From positions 186,001 through 250,000 of the forward strand of contig CAWAQG010000003.1 in NCBI GenBank assembly GCA_963784135.1: a stretch of DNA of 64,000 nucleotides, in the 5' to 3' direction. This document shows positions 50,023 through 58,824 of this stretch, piece after piece. The notes under the pieces were generated by a model. That model did no database searches, was not told the DNA's origin, and saw only the letters and a list, made by a program, of their open reading frames with translations. Source of the DNA: JADFXI01 sp963784135. Lineage in GTDB: Bacteria > Nitrospirota > Thermodesulfovibrionia > Thermodesulfovibrionales > Dissulfurispiraceae. Each line of letters starts with the position of its first letter. The first letter of the stretch is position 1. Position numbers and translations under genes: made by a program.

Positions 50023-50841
50023 TTATTTTCTTCTTTTAACTATTAATCTATCAGTCCTCTTATTGTGTCTTGTCTTCACGCCTTCCGGCTTGCCCCAGGG
50101 TGAGCATGGGGGCCTGCCGCCGGACGTCCTGCCTTCTCCGCCGCCGAGCGGATGATCATGAGGGTTCATAACAACTCCTCTGACATGAGGCCTTTTCCCA
50201 AGATAGCGCTTCCTGCCGGCTTTTCCATAAGAAATATTTTCAAACTCGACGTTGCCTACCTGACCGATTGTTGCCATGCAAGAGGCCCTCACATACCGCG
50301 CCTCGCCTGACGGCAGCTTTATCTGGGCATATTCCCCCTCTTTGGCGACAAGTTGAGCAGACGCCCCGGCGCCTCTGACAAGTTTAGCGCCCTGGCCGGG
50401 ATTCAATTCAATATTATGTATCATAGTGCCGAGCGGTATCCCACTTATCGTTACAGCATTGCCGGGCTTAATTTCAGCATTCGGTCCCGACATAACGCTA
50501 TCTCCCACATTCAGTCCGACCGGCGCGAGGATGTAGCGGTACTCGCCATCCTTATATTTTAGAAGAGCGATGCGCGCAGACCTGTTGGGGTCATACTCAA
50601 CAGTTGCAACCGTTGCAGGAATGCCGGGCTTATCACGGTTAAAATCGATAATCCTGTATTGCCGCTTGTTGCCCCCTCCCCTCTGCCAGCTTGTCACCTC
50701 GCCGGTATTGTTCCTGCCCCCGCTCTTCCTGAGCGGTGCAGTGAGAGGTTTATGAGGTCTGTCGGTTGTTATATCGCTGTAATCTGATGAACTCTGGAAC
50801 CTTCTGCCGGGAGATGTCGGATTAAACTTTCTTATTCCCAT
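50023..50841 (-). CDS. rplB: 50S ribosomal protein L2
   Basis: A 272-residue L2 of normal length. KPLTAPLRKSGGRNNTGEVTSWQRGGGNKRQYRIIDF, the OB/SH3-like core, and the C-terminal VRGVVMNPHDHPLGGGEGRTSGGRPPCSPWGKPEGVKTR with the conserved His near the peptidyl transferase centre. Follows rplW with no gap. Confidence 0.98.
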   Translation of the reverse strand: MGIRKFNPTSPGRRFQSSSDYSDITTDRPHKPLTAPLRKSGGRNNTGEVTSWQRGGGNKRQYRIIDFNRDKPGIPATVATVEYDPNRSARIALLKYKDGEYRYILAPVGLNVGDSVMSGPNAEIKPGNAVTISGIPLGTMIHNIELNPGQGAKLVRGAGASAQLVAKEGEYAQIKLPSGEARYVRASCMATIGQVGNVEFENISYGKAGRKRYLGKRPHVRGVVMNPHDHPLGGGEGRTSGGRPPCSPWGKPEGVKTRHNKRTDRLIVKRRK

Positions 50842-51132
50842 TTATGCACCCTCAATAAAGTCGAGCTTTTCACCCTGTCTCAATGTTATTATCGCCTTCT
50901 TCCTGTCGGACCTTCTGCCGACAGATTTTCCGTACCGTTTCAGTTTTCCCCTGACATTAATCGTAGCGACCTTTTCGACCTTGACCTTAAAAATTTCTTC
51001 CATGGCGTTCTTTACCTCATGCTTATTGGCCCTTGGATCGATTTCAACAAGAATTTTATTCTCCCTCTCCTTCATATCCATGCCTTTCTCATTAAAGAGA
51101 GGTTTTTTTATAATGTCGTAAATTCTCTTCAT
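50842..51132 (-). CDS. rplW: 50S ribosomal protein L23
   Basis: A 96-residue L23 at the tunnel exit: MKRIYDIIKKPLFNEKGMDMKERENKILVEIDPRANKHEVKNAMEEIFKVKVEKVATINVRGKLKR. It is the docking site of trigger factor and SRP. Confidence 0.98.
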   Translation of the reverse strand: MKRIYDIIKKPLFNEKGMDMKERENKILVEIDPRANKHEVKNAMEEIFKVKVEKVATINVRGKLKRYGKSVGRRSDRKKAIITLRQGEKLDFIEGA

Positions 51133-51141
51133 GGCAACTCC

Positions 51142-51810
51142 TTATTCACCCTCTGCCCCGGAAAGTCCGGGACTTTTCGGGGACTCCTGCAGTTTCGCCA
51201 ATGCATCAGCAGTAAAAACAACGTTATCATATACTGCCACCGCATAAGCATTAAGATCGGATGCCCTGATAACATCAACGCCGGGGATGTTCCTTGTCGA
51301 GCACATTATATTTTTATCGTTTTCAGGCAATACGATGAGCACCGTTTTATCGGACAGACCGAGATTGCTGAGCACTTGTATCATTTCCTTTGTCTTCGGC
51401 TTATCGATTGATAAGGCGTCAAGCAGCACCAACTGGCCGTCTGCCAGTTTCATTGTCAATGCCTTAAGGAGGGCCACCCTTCTCATCTGTTTCGGAAGCC
51501 TTACTGAATAGTCCCGCGGCTGAGGGCCAAAAGCAATGCCTCCACCCCTCCACTGAGGGGCCCTCGTGCTGCCCTGCCTGGCCCTTCCCGTATGTTTCTG
51601 CTTCCAGGGCTTCTTGCCGCCGCCGCTCACCAGCCCCCTTGTCTTGGTAGCATGGGTCCCCTGCCTCTGATTAGCAAGGAACGTTACGACGGATGTATGC
51701 ACCACTGAATCGGAAGCTTCATTTGCAAAAACCGACCCGGCAAGGTCCATAGTACCCTTGACCTTATTATTGATGTCCTTTATTTCAATACTCATGTTCT
51801 CTGGCTGCAT
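51142..51810 (-). CDS. rplD: 50S ribosomal protein L4, with a repeat-derived C-terminal tail
   Basis: A 222-residue L4. The conserved body includes VVTFLANQRQGTHATKTRGLVSGGGKKPWKQKHTGRARQGSTRAPQWRGGGIAFGPQPRDYS and ends near VVFTADALAKLQE. The last residues (SPKSPGLSGAEGE) are encoded by a class F hairpin (51162-51187), so the repeat has replaced or extended the natural end. L4 lines the exit tunnel and represses the S10 operon in E. coli. Confidence 0.97.
   Translation of the reverse strand: MQPENMSIEIKDINNKVKGTMDLAGSVFANEASDSVVHTSVVTFLANQRQGTHATKTRGLVSGGGKKPWKQKHTGRARQGSTRAPQWRGGGIAFGPQPRDYSVRLPKQMRRVALLKALTMKLADGQLVLLDALSIDKPKTKEMIQVLSNLGLSDKTVLIVLPENDKNIMCSTRNIPGVDVIRASDLNAYAVAVYDNVVFTADALAKLQESPKSPGLSGAEGE
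51162..51187. repeat. class F hairpin inside the 3' end of rplD
   Basis: CCCCGGAAAGTCC and GGGACTTTTCGGGG face each other almost without a loop. It is read as codons for SPKSPGL in rplD. Confidence 0.75.
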
Positions 51811-51811
51811 C

Positions 51812-52426
51812 TTATTTTCCCTTTCGAATCTCTATTATCGTGTTCGCAGACCCGGGTATGGCGCCTTTTATAAGCAAAAGGTTCTGCTCAGGACGAACAT
51901 CAACAACCGTCATGTTCTGAACAGTCACCCGGTCACACCCCATATGCCCTGCCATTCTCATTCCCTTCCACACTCTCGAAGGGAAAGAGCTTCCGCCAAT
52001 CGAACCAGGAGCTCTGTTGAACATTGAGCCATGTGAACCCGGCCCGCCTTTAAAATTGTGCCGCTTCATTACGCCCTGAAACCCTTTGCCTTTCGATATG
52101 CCCGATACCGATACGACGTCACCCTTGGCAAAGCTCTCCGACTTTATCATATCGCCCACCTTAAGCCCGGTCATCGGAAACTCTTTCAGCACTTTGAAGG
52201 CAGCGGTCCCGGCCGTTTTAAAAACGCCTGCCATAGGCTTACTTACGTTCTTCGCCTTGCGCTCTTCGACAAAGCCGATCTTGACCGCCTCATAGCCGTC
52301 TTTTTCAGGTGTCTTTACCTGCACAACACAGCACGGCCCAACCTCAACTACGGTCACCGGTATCAGCTTTCCATCTTCGGTAAATACCTGCGTCATTCCG
52401 AGTTTTTTGCCCAGGATCCCTGTCAT
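51812..52426 (-). CDS. rplC: 50S ribosomal protein L3
   Basis: A 204-residue L3: MTGILGKKLGMTQVFTEDGKLIPVTVVEVGPC, VVSVSGISKGKGFQGVMKRHNFKGGPGSHGSMFNRAPGSIGGSSFPSRVWKGMRMAGHMG. Gln in KGFQGVMKRH is the site of methylation in some bacteria. Overlaps the rpsJ stop. Confidence 0.98.
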   Translation of the reverse strand: MTGILGKKLGMTQVFTEDGKLIPVTVVEVGPCCVVQVKTPEKDGYEAVKIGFVEERKAKNVSKPMAGVFKTAGTAAFKVLKEFPMTGLKVGDMIKSESFAKGDVVSVSGISKGKGFQGVMKRHNFKGGPGSHGSMFNRAPGSIGGSSFPSRVWKGMRMAGHMGCDRVTVQNMTVVDVRPEQNLLLIKGAIPGSANTIIEIRKGK

Positions 52427-52731
52427 AGCTTTATCTCCACATCCACCCCTGATGCAAGCTCAAGCTTCATCAACGCATCCACTGTATCCGGGGTAGGATC
52501 ATAAATATCGACAAGTCGTTTATGCGTCCGTATCTCGAATTGTTCTCTCGACTTCTTGTCAACGTGAGGCGACCTCAGGACGGTATATTTGCTGACCTGT
52601 GTCGGCAAAGGCACCGGTCCCGAAACCCTGGCGCCTGTCCTCTGCGCAGTAACAACAATTTCCTTTACAGACTGGTCAAGCAGCCTGTGATCATAGGCCT
52701 TCAATTTTATTCTTATTTTTTGATTCACCAC
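52423..52731 (-). CDS. rpsJ: 30S ribosomal protein S10
   Basis: A 102-residue S10 (NusE): KIRIKLKAYDHRLLDQSVKEIVVTAQRTGARVSGPVPLPTQVSKYTVLRSPHVDKKSREQFEIRTHKRLVDI. Also an antitermination factor. It follows tuf by 2 nt; no separate S10 promoter is evident. Confidence 0.98.
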   Translation of the reverse strand: MVNQKIRIKLKAYDHRLLDQSVKEIVVTAQRTGARVSGPVPLPTQVSKYTVLRSPHVDKKSREQFEIRTHKRLVDIYDPTPDTVDALMKLELASGVDVEIKL

Positions 52732-52733
52732 AA

Positions 52734-53933
<1,200 letters not shown>

Positions 53934-53947
53934 ATCTCTCCCCTCCG

Positions 53948-56026
53948 TTATTCGCCCTTTACTTTGGCTACAATACCTTCCATAATATTCTTCGGCACTT
54001 CCTCATAACTGGAAAATTGCATGGTATAGGTCGCCCTTCCCTGGGTCTTGGACCTGAGGTCGGTGGAATAACCGAACATTTCCGCCAGGGGGACCATTGA
54101 CTTTATCACCTGGGCGCCGGTCCTTTGCTCCATCGACTGGATTTTGCCCCGGCGTGAATTCAGGTCCCCGATAACTTCACCCATATATTCCTCGGGGGTA
54201 ACAACTTCCACGCTCATGATAGGCTCGATTAAAACCAGCTGCGCCTTCCTTGCTCCATCTTTCAGTGCCATCGATCCCGCTATTTTAAAAGCCATTTCAG
54301 AGGAATCGACTTCATGATACGATCCATCGATCAGCGACACCTTTGCATCGACAAGCGGATAGCCCGCCAGTACGCCGCCAACCATGGCCTCTTTTACTCC
54401 TTTTTCAACGGCGGGAACATATTCTCTTGGTATTGAGCCGCCCACGATCTTGTTTGCGAATTCAAATCCCTTGCCGCGCTCAAGCGGCTCCAAATCAATC
54501 CATATATGACCGTACTGGCCGCGGCCGCCCGACTGGCGAACAAATTTGCCTTCCACCCTGGCGGTGCCTTTTATAGTTTCCTTGTATGCCACCTGTGGTT
54601 TGCCCACATTGGCTCCGACTTTGAATTCTCTTAATAACCTGTCAACTATTATTTCAAGATGAAGTTCACCCATGCCCGAAATAATGGTCTGGCCGGTTTC
54701 TTCATTATAGGAAACCCTGAATGAAGGGTCTTCCTGCGCAAGCTTTACCAGAGAGTGAGAAAGCTTTTCCTGGTCGGCCTTTGTCTTTGGCTCAATTGCA
54801 ACTGATATAACAGGATCGGGAAACTCCATTTTTTCGAGTATTACAGGGTTGTTCTCATCGCAGAGGGTATCTCCGGTCAGGGTGCTCTTCAATCCTACCA
54901 CTGCGGCTATATCACCGGCCCTGACCTCCTTTATTTCCTCTCTCTTGTTTGCATGCATCTTGACGAGCCTGCCTATTCTTTCCTTGACATCTTTTGTAGA
55001 ATTATAGACATAGGAGCCGGCGCTAAGTACGCCCGAGTATACTCTTACGAATGTAAGCTGCCCGACAAAGGCATCCGCCATTATTTTGAACGCCAGAGCG
55101 GCAAAGGGCTCGCTGTCAGCCGCCTTTCTTAAAACCTCGGTGCTGTCAGACGGCAATTTTCCCACTATAGGGGGCACATCCAGAGGAGAAGGCAGGTAGT
55201 CGACAATTGCATCGAGCAGCAGCTGCACTCCCTTATTCTTAAAAGCGGACCCGCAGAGCACCGGGGTAAGCTTCATCTCTATAGTACCCCTGCGAAGGGC
55301 GTTCCTGATATCTTCCGCCGGTATTTCGGCTCCCGAAAGATACCTGTCCATTATTTTCTCATCAACATCGGCAAGTGCTTCTATCATCTTTTCCCTGAAC
55401 TCCCTGGCCTTATCGGCAAGTTCAGCGGGAATATCATCCTCAACATATTTTGCTCCGAGCGTTTCATCGTCGAAAAAGAAGCCCCTCATTGTTACAAGGT
55501 CGATAGAGCCCCTTAATTTATCTTCGCTGCCTATAGGTATTTGAACAGGGACCGGATTGGCGCCCAACCTTTGCACCATGCTTTCCACAGACTTGAAAAA
55601 ATCAGCTCCCACTCTGTCCATTTTGTTCATAAAGGCGATTCTCGGCACGTCGTACTTATTGGCCTGCCTCCAAACCGTCTCGGATTGAGGCTCAACGCCG
55701 GCCACAGCATCAAATACCGCAACAGCGCCATCAAGCACCCTCAGGGAACGCTCGACCTCTATAGTAAAGTCAACATGACCAGGCGTATCTATTATGTTAA
55801 CAACGTGATCTCTCCACAAGCACGTGGTGGCAGCCGAGGTTATGGTAATGCCCCGCTCCTGTTCCTGGACCATCCAGTCCATTACCGCAGTGCCTTCATG
55901 CACTTCGCCGATCTTATAGGTGACCCCAGTGTAGTAAAGTATGCGCTCTGTCGCTGTCGTCTTTCCGGCATCGATGTGCGCCATTATCCCTATATTACGG
56001 GTCTTTTCTAAAGCAACTCTTGCCAT
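53948..56026 (-). CDS. fusA: elongation factor G
   Basis: A 692-residue EF-G from ATG 56026 (MARVALEKTRNIGIMAHIDAGKTTATERILYYTG), with AGGA at 7 nt. The longer frame to 56101 runs through a class F hairpin (56043-56075) and is not part of the protein. G motifs: AHIDAGKT, RGITITSA, DTPGHVDF, NKMD; domain IV VEGKFVRQSGGRGQYGHIWIDLEP. Translocase of the ribosome. Confidence 0.98.
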   Translation of the reverse strand: MARVALEKTRNIGIMAHIDAGKTTATERILYYTGVTYKIGEVHEGTAVMDWMVQEQERGITITSAATTCLWRDHVVNIIDTPGHVDFTIEVERSLRVLDGAVAVFDAVAGVEPQSETVWRQANKYDVPRIAFMNKMDRVGADFFKSVESMVQRLGANPVPVQIPIGSEDKLRGSIDLVTMRGFFFDDETLGAKYVEDDIPAELADKAREFREKMIEALADVDEKIMDRYLSGAEIPAEDIRNALRRGTIEMKLTPVLCGSAFKNKGVQLLLDAIVDYLPSPLDVPPIVGKLPSDSTEVLRKAADSEPFAALAFKIMADAFVGQLTFVRVYSGVLSAGSYVYNSTKDVKERIGRLVKMHANKREEIKEVRAGDIAAVVGLKSTLTGDTLCDENNPVILEKMEFPDPVISVAIEPKTKADQEKLSHSLVKLAQEDPSFRVSYNEETGQTIISGMGELHLEIIVDRLLREFKVGANVGKPQVAYKETIKGTARVEGKFVRQSGGRGQYGHIWIDLEPLERGKGFEFANKIVGGSIPREYVPAVEKGVKEAMVGGVLAGYPLVDAKVSLIDGSYHEVDSSEMAFKIAGSMALKDGARKAQLVLIEPIMSVEVVTPEEYMGEVIGDLNSRRGKIQSMEQRTGAQVIKSMVPLAEMFGYSTDLRSKTQGRATYTMQFSSYEEVPKNIMEGIVAKVKGE

Positions 56027-56042
56027 ACAAGTCCTAATAAGC

Positions 56043-56075
56043 CCCCAAAAGTCTTCGACTTTTCGTGGGCCCCTT
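56043..56075. repeat. class F hairpin between rpsG and fusA
   Basis: CCCCCAAAAGTC, 2-4 nt, GACTTTTCGTGGGCCCC. It forms the rpsG-fusA spacer. Confidence 0.7.
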
Positions 56076-56081
56076 TCCTCC

Positions 56082-56552
56082 TTACCAACGGTAATGCGCA
56101 AAGGCCCTGTTCGCCTCAGCCATCTTATGAGTGTCTTCTTTTTTCTTTATGGATGTGCCCGTGTTGTTGTACGCATCCAGCAATTCGGCTGCAATTCTCT
56201 CTCTCATTGTCTTTTCCTTGCGCAGCCGGGCATAGCTTACTATCCACCGAAGAGCGAGCGCGATTTTCCTCTGAGGCCTGACCTCCATAGGTACCTGGTA
56301 CGTGGCGCCGCCCACCCTCCTCGGTTTTACTTCGAGAAGAGGCTTAACATTTTCGACCGCAGCCTTGAAAACCTTGAGCGGGTCCGAGCCTGTCTTGTCC
56401 TTCAGAATATCGAAAGCACCGTAACATATAGACTCGGCAGTAGACATTTTCCCATCCTTCAGCAGGACGGTCATGAACCTGCTCACCAGCTTGCTGCTGT
56501 ATTTCGGGTCAGGTAGAATCTCTCTTTTTTCAGCTACTCTTCTTCTTGCCAT
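56082..56552 (-). CDS. rpsG: 30S ribosomal protein S7
   Basis: A 156-residue S7: MARRRVAEKREILPDPKYSSKLVSRFMTVLLKDGKMSTAESICYGAFDILK, VGGATYQVPMEVRPQRKIALALRWIVSYAR. It organises the 30S head and is the usual str-operon repressor. Confidence 0.98.
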   Translation of the reverse strand: MARRRVAEKREILPDPKYSSKLVSRFMTVLLKDGKMSTAESICYGAFDILKDKTGSDPLKVFKAAVENVKPLLEVKPRRVGGATYQVPMEVRPQRKIALALRWIVSYARLRKEKTMRERIAAELLDAYNNTGTSIKKKEDTHKMAEANRAFAHYRW

Positions 56553-56591
56553 ATATCTTGCTCCGGTTATGTTTAAATTTTGTTTTGCTGC

Positions 56592-56963
56592 TTACTTTGG
56601 TCTCTTAGCACCGTATTTGGACCTGCCCTGGCGCCTGTCAGCTACGCCCGCACAATCAAGCGCCCCCCTCAGAATGTGGTATCTCACTCCCGGAAGGTCC
56701 TTGACCCTGCCGCCCCTGATCAGGACGATTGAATGCTCCTGAAGGTTATGCCCGACACCCGGAATATAGGCGGTCACCTCCATCCCGTTTGTAAGCCTGA
56801 CCCTCGCCACCTTCCTCAAAGCCGAGTTCGGCTTTTTGGGAGTTGTGGTATAAACCCTAACGCACACGCCGCGCTTTTGCGGACAGCTCTTGAGCGCAGG
56901 GCTCTTGGTCTTCCTCTCAACTTTCTTTCGTCCGTTCCTGACTAACTGTGCGATTGTAGGCAC
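56592..56963 (-). CDS. rpsL: 30S ribosomal protein S12
   Basis: A 123-residue S12 from GTG 56963 (VPTIAQLVRNGRKKVERKTKSPAL), preceded by GGAGG at 4 nt; the ATG at 56978 only adds unsupported residues that overlap the binding site. Conserved CPQKRGVCVRVYTTTPKKPNSALRKVARVRLTNG and the loop with VGHNLQEHSIVLIRGGRVKDLPGVRYHILRG. Lys in TPKKPNS and PGVRY region is the wild-type streptomycin-sensitive arrangement. Confidence 0.97.
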   Translation of the reverse strand: MPTIAQLVRNGRKKVERKTKSPALKSCPQKRGVCVRVYTTTPKKPNSALRKVARVRLTNGMEVTAYIPGVGHNLQEHSIVLIRGGRVKDLPGVRYHILRGALDCAGVADRRQGRSKYGAKRPK

Positions 56964-57024
56964 TTTTCCTCCACACAATAACTAATGATTAATGAAAAGC
57001 TCCGATTTACCGGAAAACCTGTTA

Positions 57025-57053
57025 AGTGTACCAGAGAAATATTCTCTTGTCAA
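57025..57053 (-). promoter_or_regulatory. promoter of the rpsL-rplQ ribosomal supercluster
   Basis: Minus-strand TTGACA (57053-57048), 17 nt, TACACT (57030-57025). The leader is about 55 nt. AT-rich sequence between the hexamers (AGAGAATATTTCTCTGG) is itself a small palindrome. Confidence 0.8.
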
Positions 57054-57174
57054 GTCATCAGGCAGTTTCCATTTGCAACCTTCCCGATACACCAGGAAAG
57101 AGAACTATAACATATGTATCAGAAAAAAATAAAGCTGCTTTTTATCAGGAGTCCCCCCAATTTTTTGGGGTTCT

Positions 57175-57260
57175 TTACCCGTCATTGCCCGCACCCCAAA
57201 AAACCTGCGACTTTTCGGGGATCCCGTCAGTCCCGCACAGGGCGGGAATCCGGTGACTTG
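57175..57260. repeat. class F hairpin nested inside a class G (CGTCATNCCCGC) element
   Basis: CCGTCATTGCCCGC starts the outer element and GGGCGGGAATCCGG ends it; between them sits ACCCCAAAAAACCTGCGAC-TTTTCGGGG, a class F copy. A half copy (CCCCCCAATTTTTTGGGG) lies just upstream. Confidence 0.6.
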
Positions 57261-57342
57261 CTATCTCTGATGCGTTTGATATACTTATCTTGAAAGAGAT
57301 TTTTAACTCCGTAACGGGGGCATCAAATGAAAAGACGGAAAA

Positions 57343-57423
57343 ATGATGATGAAGGATGCGAAGATGATGAAGGAAGGCACAATGGATAAGGACACGATGA
57401 TGAAAGAGGGCATGATGAAATGA
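57343..57423 (+). CDS. Met/Lys-rich micro-ORF upstream of msrA
   Basis: A 26-residue frame with ten methionines: MMMKDAKMMKEGTMDKDTMM followed by KEGMMK. The best ribosome-binding site (GGGGG) serves an ATG at 57327 in another frame; one added base would join them, so this may be the end of a longer Met-rich protein. Met-Lys-Asp/Glu repeats of this sort occur in exported metal-binding proteins near copper or silver genes. It ends 30 nt before the exported MsrA, which would repair such methionines. Confidence 0.4.
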   Translation: MMMKDAKMMKEGTMDKDTMMKEGMMK

Positions 57424-57453
57424 AGTGATCCATCTATAAGGAAGGAGACGCTT

Positions 57454-58062
57454 ATGAAAATGCTTGTCACTGCTATGATGGGACTGTCGGTTATGCTCAT
57501 CGCAATCACCGCAGACGCGGTTGCAGCTAAGCTTGAGAAAGCGACCTTCGCAGGCGGCTGTTTCTGGTGCATGGAACACGCCTTCGACGAGATCCCGGGC
57601 GTGGTTTCGGTCACATCCGGCTACACCGGCGGGTGGAAAAAGAATCCCACTTACGAAGAGGTCTCAGCCGGAGGGACGGGGCACGCCGAGTCGGTTCAGG
57701 TCGTTTATGACCCGGCAAAAGTGACCTACGAAAAGCTCCTGGACGCCTTTTGGCACAACATCGACCCTACCGTCAAGGACCGGCAGTTCTGCGATTCCGG
57801 GCATCAGTATAGAAGCGCAATTTTTTATCATAATGAGGAGCAGCACAGGTTGGCGCTTCAGTCCAGGGAACTGTTGGAAAAGAACAAACCCTTCAAAGGA
57901 CCCATCGTAACCGAGATTGTGCAGGCAACTGAGTTCTACCCTGCTGAGGAATATCACCAGCACTATTACAGGAAGAACCCGATCCGTTACAAATTCTACC
58001 GTTACAGATGCGGTCGTGACCAAAGACTTAAGGAGCTTTGGGGCGATGCCGCGGGTCACTGA
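57454..58062 (+). CDS. msrA: exported peptide-methionine (S)-S-oxide reductase
   Basis: A 202-residue MsrA with a signal peptide (MKMLVTAMMGLSVMLIAITADAVAA). The catalytic Cys is in FAGGCFWCMEHAF, with YTGGWKKNPTYEEVSAGGTGHAESVQVVYDP and the C-terminal EYHQHYYRKNP. It reduces methionine sulfoxide in periplasmic proteins. A resolving Cys may be the one in YRYRCGRDQR near the C-terminus. AAGGAG lies 7 nt before the ATG. Neighbours are a Met-rich micro-ORF and a TVP38-like protein. Confidence 0.95.
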   Translation: MKMLVTAMMGLSVMLIAITADAVAAKLEKATFAGGCFWCMEHAFDEIPGVVSVTSGYTGGWKKNPTYEEVSAGGTGHAESVQVVYDPAKVTYEKLLDAFWHNIDPTVKDRQFCDSGHQYRSAIFYHNEEQHRLALQSRELLEKNKPFKGPIVTEIVQATEFYPAEEYHQHYYRKNPIRYKFYRYRCGRDQRLKELWGDAAGH

Positions 58063-58071
58063 ATGATGTGA

Positions 58072-58824
58072 TTGGATGTTTCCGGACGTGAGGCTGCCAG
58101 TGCAAGACGCGTGGTGAATAAGGACATCCCAAAAAAGATAGTGGTTGTAACTGTCCTGGCCGGACTTGCGGTGACCTTCAAGGTCCTCGGCCTTGGGCAC
58201 TACTTTACCCTTTCTTACGTAAAGGCATCTCAGGCGAAGTTCGCCGCCCTCTATGCAGATCACCGCCTCATGGTGATCGCAGTATACATGGCGATCTATG
58301 TCCTTGTGACGTCGTTATCTTTGCCGGGTGCTGCCGTAATGACTTTGGCAGGCGGAGCACTCTTCGGGCTGTTGACGGGAACAATTGTTGTTTCCCTTGC
58401 AAGCACGATAGGTGCAACCCTGGCGTGCTTTGTCTCAAGGTCTGTCTTACGCGATTGGGTGCAAAACAAATTCGCTGACAAGCTTAAAACGGTCAACGAG
58501 GGGATAGAAAAAGAAGGGGCGTTCTATTTATTCACTCTGAGGTTGATTCCCGTCTTCCCGTTTTGGCTCATAAACCTTGTTATGGGACTGACAAAGATGC
58601 CTTTGCGCACTTTCTACTGGGTATCTCAGGCAGGCATGCTTGCCGGAACAATAGTTTACGTCAATGCAGGAAAGGAACTCGCGAAGATCGATTCCCTTGC
58701 AGGGATTCTTTCCCCCGGCCTGATTCTTTCTTTCGCGCTCCTTGGGATTTTTCCGATTGCGACGAAAAAATTGCTGAATTTATATAAATCGAAAAAGGCA
58801 ACTCATATATCACGGAGAACTTAA
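58072..58824 (+). CDS. TVP38/TMEM64 (DedA/SNARE-associated) family membrane protein
   Basis: A 250-residue membrane protein with five or six helices. The family core is SLPGAAVMTLAGGALFGLLTGTIVVSLASTIGATLACFVSRSVLR and FTLRLIPVFPFWLINLVMGLTKMPLRTFYWVSQAGMLAGTIVYVNAG. Members are thought to move lipids or to protect membranes; in many genomes they sit with mercuric-reductase-like flavoproteins. The start (TTG 58072) has no good ribosome-binding site, and GTG at 58111 is an alternative. Its last 15 nt overlap the end of the convergent peroxidase gene. Confidence 0.85.
   Translation: MDVSGREAASARRVVNKDIPKKIVVVTVLAGLAVTFKVLGLGHYFTLSYVKASQAKFAALYADHRLMVIAVYMAIYVLVTSLSLPGAAVMTLAGGALFGLLTGTIVVSLASTIGATLACFVSRSVLRDWVQNKFADKLKTVNEGIEKEGAFYLFTLRLIPVFPFWLINLVMGLTKMPLRTFYWVSQAGMLAGTIVYVNAGKELAKIDSLAGILSPGLILSFALLGIFPIATKKLLNLYKSKKATHISRRT

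Larger units (their letters stand above)
56964..57326. other. ribosomal promoter region and nested hairpins
   Basis: Holds the rpsL promoter (57025-57053), then a class F hairpin nested in a class G element (57175-57260). No gene is supported. Confidence 0.5.
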
